Part shown: in pieces, positions 22,458 through 29,130 of the stretch | Position numbering within the stretch: position 1 is the stretch's first letter | Layout: every line of letters begins with the position of its first letter | Assembly (NCBI RefSeq): GCF_014654935.1 | Contig: NZ_BNBF01000017.1 | Coordinates: 78,405-110,731, forward strand | DNA: 32,327 nt | From: Streptomyces capoamus | Lineage (GTDB): Bacteria; Actinomycetota; Actinomycetes; Streptomycetales; Streptomycetaceae | Direction of reading: 5' to 3' | The notes under the pieces: generated by a model | Told to the model about the DNA's origin: nothing | What the model saw: only the letters and a program-made list of their open reading frames with translations | Databases searched by the model: none | Position numbers and translations under genes: made by a program

Positions 22458-22814
22458 CGGCCGTGGCATCCTGGATCCGCACGCTGAACCCGGCCCCTGC
22501 CGGGGGTAGGCATGCTCCGCCCGGTGCGGGTGGCCCCGGCCACCTGATGCACCCACCGGGCCGGTACAACCTGATGCGCCGTGCACGGTGCTCAGTGGTC
22601 GTGGTGTCGGTGCTGCCACCTTCGCGCGACGGCCGAACCCCGAGCGCCCCGCCGTCTATACCGGCGGGGCGCTCGCACGTTCCGCCCCTACCGCCGCGCG
22701 CCCAGAACTGAGCCGCCACGTGACCCAAGTCACCGCTCGCGTGCACTCGCAGGGCACACCCCGGACGGCCGGCCCGGCAGCATCAGTGCCACGCCGAACA
22801 GCGAGGAGACCCCC
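22458..22814. other. 357-base noncoding region with nested inverted repeats
   Basis: I find no credible gene here. It contains GGTGGCC/GGCCACC (22529-22535 and 22538-22544) inside CCCGGTG/CACCGGG (22520-22526 and 22554-22560), so a compound stem could form, then a 14-bp hairpin at 22641-22675. The region could hold a structured RNA, a promoter for 22815 or an untranslated leader. No tRNA-like T-arm or anticodon arm was recognised. Confidence 0.4.
22641..22675. terminator. Strong 14-bp hairpin
   Basis: CGAGCGCCCCGCCG (22641-22654) and CGGCGGGGCGCTCG (22662-22675) are perfect 14-bp arms around TCTATAC. It is the longest perfect stem in the window, at the end of the noncoding region after the gene ending at 22457. 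Termination is the likeliest role, though no T-tract follows. Confidence 0.65.
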
Positions 22815-23294
22815 GTGCAGGTACGTCAGATCAGCTCATGCACCAGCCCCGCCGTCTGGATGCTGCCCCGCCTCACCTCGCGCCGCACCTTGCTGTGGGA
22901 GCTGTACATGTGCGACCGACACGACGCCCTGGCCGCTCAGCTGACCGGCGCCCACAACCCCGTCAGGCGCGGCCGACAGCCTGTGAACCGGGAGGTCCGC
23001 TGCGGCACCCTGCACGACCACCAGCCCATCGAGGGCGCCCTCGCACTCCACGGCCGGACATGGCTCGTCCTGCAGACCCTGGCCGGCACATGGCTGGAGC
23101 AGCTGACCGAGGCGGCGCAGTGGCAGGCCGACATCGACGGCCCGGACGCTGCCGCTCTCGCCGAGATCGTTCGCGTGGCCGCGGCGGGCCCGGATGATCC
23201 GGCCGTACAGGTGCGGGTCCTCGATCTGCTGGCGCGGGCGGAGACGGCCGCGGTCGAGCGGCGCTGGGTGGCCCAGTACGGGCAGCTGCCCTAG
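22815..23294 (+). CDS. Hypothetical protein with Cys/His cluster
   Basis: A 159-residue protein from GTG 22815, with GAGGAGA upstream. The N-terminal third contains SCTSPAVWMLP and LYMCDRHDALAA, a Cys/His arrangement compatible with zinc, and RCGTLHDHQP. The rest is helical, with WLVLQTLAGTWLEQLTEAAQ and an Ala-rich C-terminus ending RRWVAQYGQLP. Its stop overlaps that of the leftward DUF6233 gene. Function unknown. Confidence 0.6.
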   Translation: MQVRQISSCTSPAVWMLPRLTSRRTLLWELYMCDRHDALAAQLTGAHNPVRRGRQPVNREVRCGTLHDHQPIEGALALHGRTWLVLQTLAGTWLEQLTEAAQWQADIDGPDAAALAEIVRVAAAGPDDPAVQVRVLDLLARAETAAVERRWVAQYGQLP

Positions 23295-23629
23295 TCGAGC
23301 GCCGTGTCGGGCCGGCAGTGCGGGCAGGCGGCGACGCCGTCGGCGAGGGCCTGCCGGACACCAGCCTGGTCGATGCCGTGGCTGCGCCCGCCCGCGTTCC
23401 AGCAGCCGCCGCGGTGGACGTACACGGCGGGAGCCTCGCGGTTGAGGCCTGGCTCCAGTAGCCACGCCGGCTTTGCCGGTCGCCGTTCCCGACCCGTGTG
23501 TTGCTCGGCCTCGCGGCGTTCTTCGTCGGCGATCCACTGGTCGATGGCGGCCAACTGTCGGGCGGTGTGCTCGGCGACGACGCGGCGAGCGAAGCGGAGG
23601 GCGTCGAGCCGGGTCATGGGGTCGCTCAC
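23291..23629 (-). CDS. DUF6233 protein
   Basis: A 112-residue protein matching the Streptomyces DUF6233 family: a helical part (IDQWIADEERREAEQ), the RPAKPAWLLEPGLN motif, VYVHRGGCWNAG, and a C-terminal CPHCRPDTAL. The cysteines and histidines probably bind zinc. GTG 23629 is chosen because GAGGAG lies six bases upstream. It converges on the 22815 gene and diverges from the LexA-like gene at 23683 across only 53 bases, so the two probably share regulation. Molecular role unknown. Confidence 0.8.
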   Translation of the reverse strand: MSDPMTRLDALRFARRVVAEHTARQLAAIDQWIADEERREAEQHTGRERRPAKPAWLLEPGLNREAPAVYVHRGGCWNAGGRSHGIDQAGVRQALADGVAACPHCRPDTALD

Positions 23630-23659
23630 CTGCGGCTCCTCTCCACTTGCTCCGGAAAT

Positions 23660-23673
23660 CGAACGTGTGCTCT
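23660..23673. promoter_or_regulatory. Near-consensus actinobacterial SOS box (LexA site)
   Basis: CGAACGTGTGCTCT agrees with the actinobacterial LexA consensus (CGAACRNRYGTTYG) at 12 of 14 positions; the mismatches are C for T at position 11 and T for G at position 14. It lies ten bases upstream of ATG 23683 and 30 bases from the divergent GTG at 23629, so host LexA or the adjacent LexA-like protein could repress both genes. The strong half-site is CGAAC. Confidence 0.5.
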
Positions 23674-23682
23674 AGTCAGAGT

Positions 23683-23901
23683 ATGCACCGCGTAGACCAC
23701 CTCACCGACACCCAGGAGCGCATCCTCCGCTGCATCCGCCAGCACATCACCGACCACGGCGAAGCCCCGACCGTGCAGCAGATCGGCCAGGCTGTCGGCA
23801 TGCGCAGCCGGTCCTCCGTCCACTACCAGCTGGGCGAGCTGGTGGCGAAGTCAGCGATCGTCCGGGAGCCGGGCCAGCACCGCGGGATCCGCCTCGCATG
23901 A
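23683..23901 (+). CDS. LexA-like winged-HTH protein without peptidase domain
   Basis: A 72-residue protein corresponding to the LexA N-terminal DNA-binding domain alone: LTDTQERILRCIRQHITDHG, then PTVQQIGQAVGMRSRSSVHY and LGELVAKSAIV. The C-terminal S24 autoprotease domain is absent, so the protein should not be inactivated by RecA. It could compete with host LexA at SOS boxes or control phage genes. The start is ATG 23683, close behind the SOS-like box and without a clear ribosome binding site, so leaderless translation is possible. Confidence 0.8.
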   Translation: MHRVDHLTDTQERILRCIRQHITDHGEAPTVQQIGQAVGMRSRSSVHYQLGELVAKSAIVREPGQHRGIRLA

Positions 23902-24098
23902 CCGGGCCCGGCCGCTACCACCTGACCCTGGCCGCCGGCGGCCGGACGATGATGCACGGCTGGTGGTCGGACGAGCAGACCGCGCGCCGGAAGTTCGCGC
24001 GCTGCATCGGCGAGTACGGCAGCATGCCCGGCGCGCGGGTCACCCTCACCGACGAGGAGACCGGCACTGTGTTGACGACCTGGCCGGAGGAGCCGTGA
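23898..24098 (+). CDS. Small hypothetical protein
   Basis: A 66-residue protein with a compact alpha/beta look: GRYHLTLAAGGRTMMHGWWS, then ARRKFARCIGEYGSMPGA and VTLTDEETGTVLTTWPE. Similar short proteins occur next to LexA-like HTH genes in Streptomyces, from memory. ATG overlaps the LexA-like stop, so the pair is co-expressed. Function unknown. Confidence 0.6.
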   Translation: MTGPGRYHLTLAAGGRTMMHGWWSDEQTARRKFARCIGEYGSMPGARVTLTDEETGTVLTTWPEEP

Positions 24099-24134
24099 TC
24101 GTCTGCCATCCTGGCGGGGACGCGAGGAGGCTCC

Positions 24135-24344
24135 ATGGCGCACCGCCCGTACCCCGATGTCGATCGCGCGCTCGCACAGCTGGCCCGCGGCCGCCGACCC
24201 GAGCCGCCCTCCGAGTTCCAGGTGCGTCTGGCCGGGCAGGCGCAGGCTGCTGTGCAGGCGGCCGATCGGGTGCTTGAGCCGATGGCCCGCAGCCTGCGCG
24301 CGGCCGCGCCGCCCGTGGACGAGTACCGGGTGTCGACGCGCTGA
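24135..24344 (+). CDS. Small hypothetical protein
   Basis: A 69-residue, Arg/Ala-rich protein with GAGGAGG upstream of ATG 24135. It reads HRPYPDVDRALAQLARGR and VRLAGQAQAAVQAADRVLEP, mostly helical. A TTGACG at 24072-24077 might serve as a -35, but no matching -10 is evident. Function unknown. Confidence 0.5.
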   Translation: MAHRPYPDVDRALAQLARGRRPEPPSEFQVRLAGQAQAAVQAADRVLEPMARSLRAAAPPVDEYRVSTR

Positions 24345-24357
24345 CCGCCGAGCTCGA

Positions 24358-24585
24358 CTACCCCTCTTCCGCGTGCCGGACCGCCCTCTTCACGGCCATC
24401 TCCACGTCGTACCGCGACTGCCCGGTGGCGGCAGCGTGGTCGGTGATCGCCGCCTGCGCCGCGGCTGCGGCTTCGCGCCAGGCTCGGCGCTGCGCCTCGT
24501 GCTCCTCGCCGTCCAGGCCGGCCAGCTTGGCCCGCTGCTCCTCGGCGGCGCGTTCGAGTGCGATCAGATCATCGGGAAGGTCCAC
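24358..24585 (-). CDS. Small coiled-coil protein
   Basis: A 75-residue protein, almost entirely helical and charged (DLIALERAAEEQRAKLAGLD, EHEAQRRAWREAAAAAQAAI), ending QSRYDVEMAVKRAVRHAEEG. It probably forms a coiled coil. It starts at GTG 24585 without a clear ribosome binding site, so leaderless translation is possible. It lies downstream of the larger leftward regulator gene, separated by a hairpin. Function unknown. Confidence 0.6.
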   Translation of the reverse strand: MDLPDDLIALERAAEEQRAKLAGLDGEEHEAQRRAWREAAAAAQAAITDHAAATGQSRYDVEMAVKRAVRHAEEG

Positions 24586-24613
24586 GGTGTGGATCTTAGG
24601 CCGGGCGCGATGA

Positions 24614-24644
24614 AGCCCCCGCCTCGACCCGCGAGACGGGGGCT
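24614..24644. terminator. Hairpin downstream of the leftward HTH gene
   Basis: AGCCCCCG (24614-24621) and CGGGGGCT (24637-24644) form a perfect outer stem, extended by CTCG/CGAG inside after one mismatch. It lies just beyond the stop of the leftward gene at 24657, as expected for its terminator, and upstream of the 24358-24585 gene. Confidence 0.65.
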
Positions 24645-24656
24645 GCTCGGGTGCGG

Positions 24657-25418
24657 CTACGGCCGCCAGTCCTCGCGGTAGCCGGGCCGGTCTGCGTAGG
24701 GCAGGGCGAGCAGGCGCACGACCGGCGTCAGAGTTCGCGCGGTCTCGATCAGCCTGGTCTCCTCGTTGTGCAGCCGCCCGAACTCATCACGGTCCGAGTC
24801 GATCACCTCGCGCATGCGGGCGCGCAGCGTCGCCCGTTCTTCGACGGCACTGTTGTACAGGCCGAGGATCTGCCTCTTGGCGTCGATCTCGCGGAGCACC
24901 CGGGCCGGATCATGCGCCACGATGTGCGCCCGCTCACCGGCAGCCAGCACCATCGCAACCCGGTGATCGCCCTCAGCGGCGGCCACCCAGTTTCCCGAGA
25001 GTTCGCGCCACCGGCCGCCGGCCGCCCGCGCGATCCGCTCGTCCTCGCTGAGCTGAGAGCGCAGCCACTCAACGAACTCCTGAGCGGCTGCCAGCTCCAC
25101 GCCGGGCGGGACCGCGACGCTTCTCGTCTCCACTGGCACTCCTTCATCTCGGGGGGCGAGGTCTGTGCGCTTGCCCTGTTGAGGCGGGTTCGCTTCGAAC
25201 CAGGCGGCCACCTCGTCGGCGCGGTAATGCGTTCTTGTGGAGCCCTCGACCGGAACGGGCTGAGGGAAGGTGGGCCGGCGGCGGTACGTGTGGACCGAGG
25301 ACCGGCTGACCCCGTGCTCCTCCGCGATCTGCCCGATGGTGATCAAGCGCGGACTCCCCTCGCGTTCAGGGTTCTTGGGCACGGCTACATCCTCCCCGAA
25401 CTTCTGGACAATGTCCAT
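24657..25418 (-). CDS. HTH transcriptional regulator with long helical C-terminus
   Basis: A 253-residue protein. The N-terminal third holds a MerR/AlpA-like HTH (LITIGQIAEEHGVSRSSVHT) followed by a wing-like TRTHYRADEVAAWFEA. The remainder is helical with charged stretches (FVEWLRSQLSEDERIARAAG, ATLRARMREVIDSDRDEFGR), ending PGYREDWRP. ATG 25418 is preferred; GTG 25430 is an alternative, and neither has a clear ribosome binding site. Its first codons contain the palindrome TGGAC-AAT-GTCCA (25405-25417), a possible autoregulatory site. It diverges from the operon starting at 25524. Confidence 0.7.
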   Translation of the reverse strand: MDIVQKFGEDVAVPKNPEREGSPRLITIGQIAEEHGVSRSSVHTYRRRPTFPQPVPVEGSTRTHYRADEVAAWFEANPPQQGKRTDLAPRDEGVPVETRSVAVPPGVELAAAQEFVEWLRSQLSEDERIARAAGGRWRELSGNWVAAAEGDHRVAMVLAAGERAHIVAHDPARVLREIDAKRQILGLYNSAVEERATLRARMREVIDSDRDEFGRLHNEETRLIETARTLTPVVRLLALPYADRPGYREDWRP

Positions 25419-25452
25419 AAGTTCTGACACTGTGGAACGGCACCAACAACAC

Positions 25453-25487
25453 GGCCCCGGTCGGTGTGTGAGAGCCCGACCGGGGCC
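25453..25487. promoter_or_regulatory. 12-bp hairpin in the divergent intergenic region
   Basis: GGCCCCGGTCGG (25453-25464) and CCGACCGGGGCC (25476-25487) are perfect 12-bp arms around an 11-base loop. The element sits between the divergent genes at 25418 and 25524, about 35 bases from each start. It resembles a terminator in form, but its position argues equally for an operator or a leader structure affecting one of the two genes. Confidence 0.45.
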
Positions 25488-25523
25488 AGCCCGAATCCCC
25501 TGCCGTGAACAGGAGAAACAGAC

Positions 25524-25853
25524 GTGGAGCAGCGTACCCACACGCCCACGCAACCACCCAGCCCTCGGGAACCCGTATGGGGACCGGACGCCGTCCGCCT
25601 GCGCGACGAACTGCGCGCCCTCCTCGCCCACGACGCCGCGACAGAGCCGTGGCCCGACGGAGTCACCCACCGCTACCGCACCCCTGTCGGCTCTCACGTC
25701 GACATCCGCGGCGGAGGCGACCGCACCGCCTACAAGTGCACCGGATGCCCCTACAGCAGCGGCGGCCTGATCTGGCACGAGAGCATCGCCCACGAGCACG
25801 CCCAGCACCACGCCGAGCGCTGCCGCGCCCTGCCCCGGCCGGAGGCGTCGTGA
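25524..25853 (+). CDS. Hypothetical protein with Cys/His zinc-like motif
   Basis: A 109-residue protein from GTG 25524 with AGGAG upstream. The N-terminal third is Pro-rich. The rest contains TPVGSHVDIRGGGDRTAYKC, then TGCPYSSGGLIWHESIAHEH and AQHHAERC: a CxxC, several His and a final Cys, likely a zinc-binding fold. It heads a series of coupled small genes. Function unknown. Confidence 0.6.
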   Translation: MEQRTHTPTQPPSPREPVWGPDAVRLRDELRALLAHDAATEPWPDGVTHRYRTPVGSHVDIRGGGDRTAYKCTGCPYSSGGLIWHESIAHEHAQHHAERCRALPRPEAS

Positions 25854-26047
25854 TGGGATCCGCAGACCGCTGGCCCGACCTCACCGGCAAGACCTGGGCG
25901 ACCAAGACCGCGCCCGAGATGACCGACGACGAGGTCAACGAAGCCCGCGCCACCTTCGAAGCCGTCGGCCGCAACGACTACGAAGGCGAGTGGCTGCGCC
26001 GCCACGGACTCCCCGAGAACTACGGCGACCCGGAGGCAGCGCGATGA
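25853..26047 (+). CDS. Small hypothetical protein
   Basis: A 64-residue acidic protein. ATG 25853 lies seven bases after GGAGG (25841-25845) and is preferred over GTG 25850. It reads DRWPDLTGKTWATKTAPEMT, followed by DDEVNEARATFEAVGRNDYE and WLRRHGLPENYGD. It overlaps both neighbours by one to four bases. Function unknown. Confidence 0.55.
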   Translation: MGSADRWPDLTGKTWATKTAPEMTDDEVNEARATFEAVGRNDYEGEWLRRHGLPENYGDPEAAR

Positions 26048-26187
26048 CCGAGCAGCAGCCCGAGCCGGACCGTACACCGCAGCCGAACCCCATCATCGCC
26101 GAGCCCGCGACCCCCACCGCATGCCAGCGGGACTACGCCGACGCGGCCGACGTCAGGGAGCGGCTCGGTTGGAAGGACGGCCGCTGA
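26044..26187 (+). CDS. Small hypothetical protein (47 residues)
   Basis: The product starts TEQQPEPDRTPQPNPIIAEP, probably disordered, and ends CQRDYADAADVRERLGWKDG, a short helical patch. ATG 26044 overlaps the upstream stop. A strong hairpin follows at 26222-26264, so this is likely the last gene of the 25524 unit. Function unknown. Confidence 0.5.
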   Translation: MTEQQPEPDRTPQPNPIIAEPATPTACQRDYADAADVRERLGWKDGR

Positions 26188-26221
26188 CCCCCGGCCGCCA
26201 CCTCCACTGACCCACCAGACC

Positions 26222-26264
26222 GCCGGCCCCCGCGCACCTCCATCCCCCGTCCGCGGGGGCCGGC
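26222..26264. terminator. 13-bp hairpin before the DUF2637 cassette
   Basis: GCCGGCCCCCGCG (26222-26234) and CGCGGGGGCCGGC (26252-26264) are perfect 13-bp arms with a 17-base loop, followed by CTCTTCCCGCTC. It separates the small-gene unit from the DUF2637 operon that begins at 26290. Confidence 0.7.
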
Positions 26265-26289
26265 CTCTTCCCGCTCCCGGAGGAGCACC

Positions 26290-27246
26290 GTGAACACCCC
26301 CCGCGCCACCGGACGCAGCCTCTCCAACCCGATCCGCGCCGCCTGGGCCCTCGTCCTCGGCATGCTCCTCGCGGCCGCCGCCTGGTCCCTGTCCGGTCAG
26401 CTCATGGGCTGGGGCATGGCCCGCTGGCTCGCGTGGCCCCTGTCCGTCATGTTCGACGCGGCCGGCCTCATCTGTGCTACCTACGCCCGCCGCGCCGTGG
26501 AACGCGGCACGCCCGCCGGCCTCGCCCGCCTCGCCCTGCTCGTCTTCGTTGCCGTCGCCGGACTCCTCAACTGGAACCACGGCCACGACATCGGCGGCGC
26601 TCCGGCAGCCGCCGGCTTCGCCTCTCTGTCCGCCGGCGTCGAGCTGCTCTTCGAACTCCACCGCCGCGACGTCCGCGACGAACAGCGCGCCGCCCGCGGC
26701 CTCGTCGCCGAGAGGCTCCCGCACATCCCCGCGCTGGGCTGGATCATGTACCCGGGCCGCTCATGGCAGACGCTGCGCCGAGCGGTCGGTGTCCGTCTCG
26801 ACCTCCTCGACCCCGTCCAGACCGGACACCAGATCACCGCGCCGGACACCGAGACCGGGCCGGACAAGCGACGTGCGAGGACTGTCCGTTCGGCCGTCCG
26901 CGCCGCTGCGGACACCTTGCCGGAGGCGACCGCCGAGGACATCGTCGACCACCTGTCCGCTGTCGGCATCGACACGGACACGGACACCGTTCACGCCGTC
27001 CTCGGCGAGGACGCGGACGGCCGTCCGGACAGGCAGGACAGCAGCTCACCGCGTCCGCCTGTCCGTCCCGTCCGTCCAATCGCTCCTCCTGGCCAGACCG
27101 TCGCGGACACCGTCCGGACAGCCCTCGCGTCCGGGATCACGGACAAGGACGCCGTCCTGTCCTACGTCCGCAAGGTCCACGGACAGGAGGTGTCCGCGGA
27201 CACCGTCGCCCGGACACGCCGCCGCATCGAACGCCCCGCCTCATGA
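26290..27246 (+). CDS. DUF2637 membrane protein with C-terminal HTH-like region
   Basis: A 318-residue protein from GTG 26290 with GGAGGAG upstream. Four hydrophobic segments occupy about residues 16-36, 46-65, 78-95 and 105-123, the N-terminal DUF2637 region, with the loop NWNHGHDIGG. A cytoplasmic part follows with a short winged-helix-like repeat near the end (TVADTVRTALASGITDKDAV, EVSADTVARTRRRIE). DUF2637 proteins are common in Streptomyces conjugative elements and phages, where some are linked with DNA spread. The soluble half is coded by DNA packed with GGAC/GTCC motifs. Confidence 0.75.
   Translation: MNTPRATGRSLSNPIRAAWALVLGMLLAAAAWSLSGQLMGWGMARWLAWPLSVMFDAAGLICATYARRAVERGTPAGLARLALLVFVAVAGLLNWNHGHDIGGAPAAAGFASLSAGVELLFELHRRDVRDEQRAARGLVAERLPHIPALGWIMYPGRSWQTLRRAVGVRLDLLDPVQTGHQITAPDTETGPDKRRARTVRSAVRAAADTLPEATAEDIVDHLSAVGIDTDTDTVHAVLGEDADGRPDRQDSSSPRPPVRPVRPIAPPGQTVADTVRTALASGITDKDAVLSYVRKVHGQEVSADTVARTRRRIERPAS
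26790..27216. repeat. Dense GTCCG/CGGAC motif field inside the DUF2637 gene
   Basis: By eye about 26 copies of GTCCG or its complement CGGAC occur in roughly 430 bases, in both orientations and different codon registers, for example in CTG-TCC-GCT, GCG-GAC-ACC and GTC-CGG-ACA. My rough expectation at this base composition is about two. Many copies belong to the longer GGACA/TGTCC. The mixed registers argue against a simple codon effect. The function is unknown; a binding field for a protein encoded by this element is possible. Confidence 0.5.
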
Positions 27247-27878
27247 CCGCGCCGGGCCCGGACGAGCGGCGCACCCGCCACTACCTCCGCCGCCTCGGCG
27301 CCCGCCCCCTCGGCCACCAGGAGCCCACCGTGTCCATCCCCGAACCACGCCGCCCCGTCACCCCGACCCGCGTCATCCCCGCCGGCGCGCCGCTGCCCGC
27401 CCGGCCGCCCGAACCCGGCGAGGCACCACCGTGGCGCACCCCGCCACCGCCCCCACCCGTCGCAACGCCACCAGCACCGCCCGCACCGCCGCCCCAGCAG
27501 CCCGCCGAGATGGTCGTCCGCCACGTTCACGAGATGCTCCCGGTAGTAGAGGAGCGCCCACCGCGGCTCTGGGAGAGGCTGTGGGACACGCTGGTCACCT
27601 GGCGCATGCTGGTCGCCATCCTCGCCGCGCTCATCCCGTGGGCAGGCGGCCGGAGCCCCGTCGGGATCTGGGCCCACACCGTGCACCAAGCCCGCGCCGA
27701 GGCCAGCATCGGCGCCGCCTACGTCATCGCCGCCGTGGCCATCGCCGCCGCTTGGGGCCTCGACCGGCACACCGGCCGCGCGCTGCCCCGGTTCCTCCTC
27801 GTCACCGCCCTGCTCGGCTCCCTCGGCGTCCTCGACTGGGTCGACGCCCTGACCCTGCTCACCGGAGTCCACCGATGA
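27243..27878 (+). CDS. Pro-rich membrane protein, three TM helices
   Basis: A 211-residue protein overlapping the DUF2637 stop. Residues about 35-90 are extremely Pro-rich and likely extended. Hydrophobic segments follow at about 120-136 (MLVAILAALIPWAGG), 154-172 (SIGAAYVIAAVAIAAAWGL) and 183-206 (RFLLVTALLGSLGVLDWVDA). This organisation resembles membrane proteins encoded next to DUF2637 genes in Streptomyces mobile elements. Function unknown. Confidence 0.65.
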   Translation: MTAPGPDERRTRHYLRRLGARPLGHQEPTVSIPEPRRPVTPTRVIPAGAPLPARPPEPGEAPPWRTPPPPPPVATPPAPPAPPPQQPAEMVVRHVHEMLPVVEERPPRLWERLWDTLVTWRMLVAILAALIPWAGGRSPVGIWAHTVHQARAEASIGAAYVIAAVAIAAAWGLDRHTGRALPRFLLVTALLGSLGVLDWVDALTLLTGVHR

Positions 27879-28387
27879 ACGGCACCACCACCCTCACCCT
27901 CGGCGGCCTGCTCGCAGCGCTCCTCGTCCTGGGCGCCAACCTGCACCCCTGGTGGCGTGGCAACCGCGACATGAAGCAGCTCGCCTCGTTCGGCAAAGGC
28001 GCAGGCGCCGCCGCCTGCGCCGCGGCCTGCCCGGGCGGCATCCTCGGCTGGGCCCACACCCGCACCGGCGCCATCGCCAACGGCGCAGGGGAACGCACCG
28101 GCCACGCCGCGGCCGGCACCTCGTCCGGCAGCGCCCTGACCACGGGCCAGCTCGCCGGGCTGTCTGCCACCGGCGCCGTCGTCGCCATCGTCGCCGTGTA
28201 CCTCGTGGCCCTCGCATACAAGGCCGCGGGCAAGAACGACCGGCGCCGCATCATCGGCGGCTTCTTCGTCGGCTCGGTCCTGCTGCTCACCGCCGGCGTG
28301 GCCGGTGCGCTGGCCTGGCTGCCCGAGGCACTGAACGGCGCCGGCGACGCAGTCGTCGCCGCCGTGCAGGGATCGGGGCTGCTGTGA
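27875..28387 (+). CDS. Membrane protein, three TM helices
   Basis: A 170-residue protein. Hydrophobic segments lie at about residues 6-24, 96-116 and 127-148; a Gly/Ala-rich part (KGAGAAACAAACPGGILGWA) in between may form a hairpin in the membrane. The basic loop AAGKNDRRR is probably cytoplasmic. ATG overlaps the previous stop, and the stop overlaps the next GTG, making a four-gene translationally coupled membrane cassette. Function unknown. Confidence 0.65.
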   Translation: MNGTTTLTLGGLLAALLVLGANLHPWWRGNRDMKQLASFGKGAGAAACAAACPGGILGWAHTRTGAIANGAGERTGHAAAGTSSGSALTTGQLAGLSATGAVVAIVAVYLVALAYKAAGKNDRRRIIGGFFVGSVLLLTAGVAGALAWLPEALNGAGDAVVAAVQGSGLL

Positions 28388-28998
28388 GCCGCCTCGCCCG
28401 TGGCACCGTCCGGCTCGCCACCGGCTCCGCTGCCCTCGCGCGCCGCCTCGGCGCGCGCCTGACCGCCTGGGTCGCGCGCGGCCGCCGCCACGACCTCACC
28501 GGCTGGCGCGCCGCCCTCGGCTGCTGGCTCCGTATCGCCCTGCTCGTCTTCGGCCTCTACATGCTGTGGCGCGTCGTCCGTGCGGTGCCCGCCCTCATGT
28601 GGCTCCTCAGTGGCGTATGGACGGCTGCCGCCTGGCGTGCCGGGCGCCCCGCCGAGGAGGAGCCTGCGGAGGCCACCGCAGACGGCCCCAGCGAGACCGC
28701 TCCGGCGCTCGACCGGGAGGCCGTCCGTACCCTCCTGCTGATCCTCATGGGGGACGGCTCCGGAGTGCACCTGCGTACCGTCCTCGCGCACCTCCAGCAG
28801 CACCCCCCGACAGCTGCCCTCACGGCCGGCTGGAAGGTCCCCGATCTGCGCGCCCGGCTGGTGGCCCTGGAGGTCCCCGTCGACCGCGGCGTGAAGGTGG
28901 CCGGCGTGCCCACATGGGGCGTCCGCCGGAGGGACCTGGAGGCCCCTTCCCCGGTGGCGGCCGAGGAGCCGTCTACCGAGGCGTCTACCGCCGCCTGA
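28384..28998 (+). CDS. Membrane-anchored protein with C-terminal soluble domain
   Basis: A 204-residue protein from GTG 28384. A basic N-terminus (RLARGTVRLATGSAALARRL) leads to hydrophobic segments at about residues 44-62 and 66-86. The acidic linker is followed by a domain with EAVRTLLLILMGDGSGVHLR and AGWKVPDLRARLVALEVPVD, which reads like a winged helix tethered to the membrane, in the style of FtsK-gamma-like tails. The end of the gene contains the first copies of the TCTACC array. It closes the membrane cassette. Confidence 0.6.
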   Translation: MSRLARGTVRLATGSAALARRLGARLTAWVARGRRHDLTGWRAALGCWLRIALLVFGLYMLWRVVRAVPALMWLLSGVWTAAAWRAGRPAEEEPAEATADGPSETAPALDREAVRTLLLILMGDGSGVHLRTVLAHLQQHPPTAALTAGWKVPDLRARLVALEVPVDRGVKVAGVPTWGVRRRDLEAPSPVAAEEPSTEASTAA

Positions 28999-29057
28999 CC
29001 TGCACTTCTACCACCGCATCTACCGCGGTCTACCCGGCATCTACCGGGTCATCTACC
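28972..29057 (+). repeat. Seven phased TCTACC repeats
   Basis: TCTACC occurs at 28972, 28984, 29007, 29019, 29029, 29040 and 29052 (first bases). Steps are 12, 23, 12, 10, 11 and 12, so copies sit about one DNA turn apart, with one vacant position. Five copies lie beyond the stop of the 28384 gene, in noncoding DNA. This is the form of an iteron or a cooperative operator. The immunity operator also contains TCTAC, which may be coincidence. Confidence 0.5.
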
Positions 29058-29130
29058 CCGGGGCGGCCGTCCGCCTGGCAGCTAGCCGGCCGCCCCGGTC
29101 CCATCCCATCGAAGAGACGGAGCGCCCATC

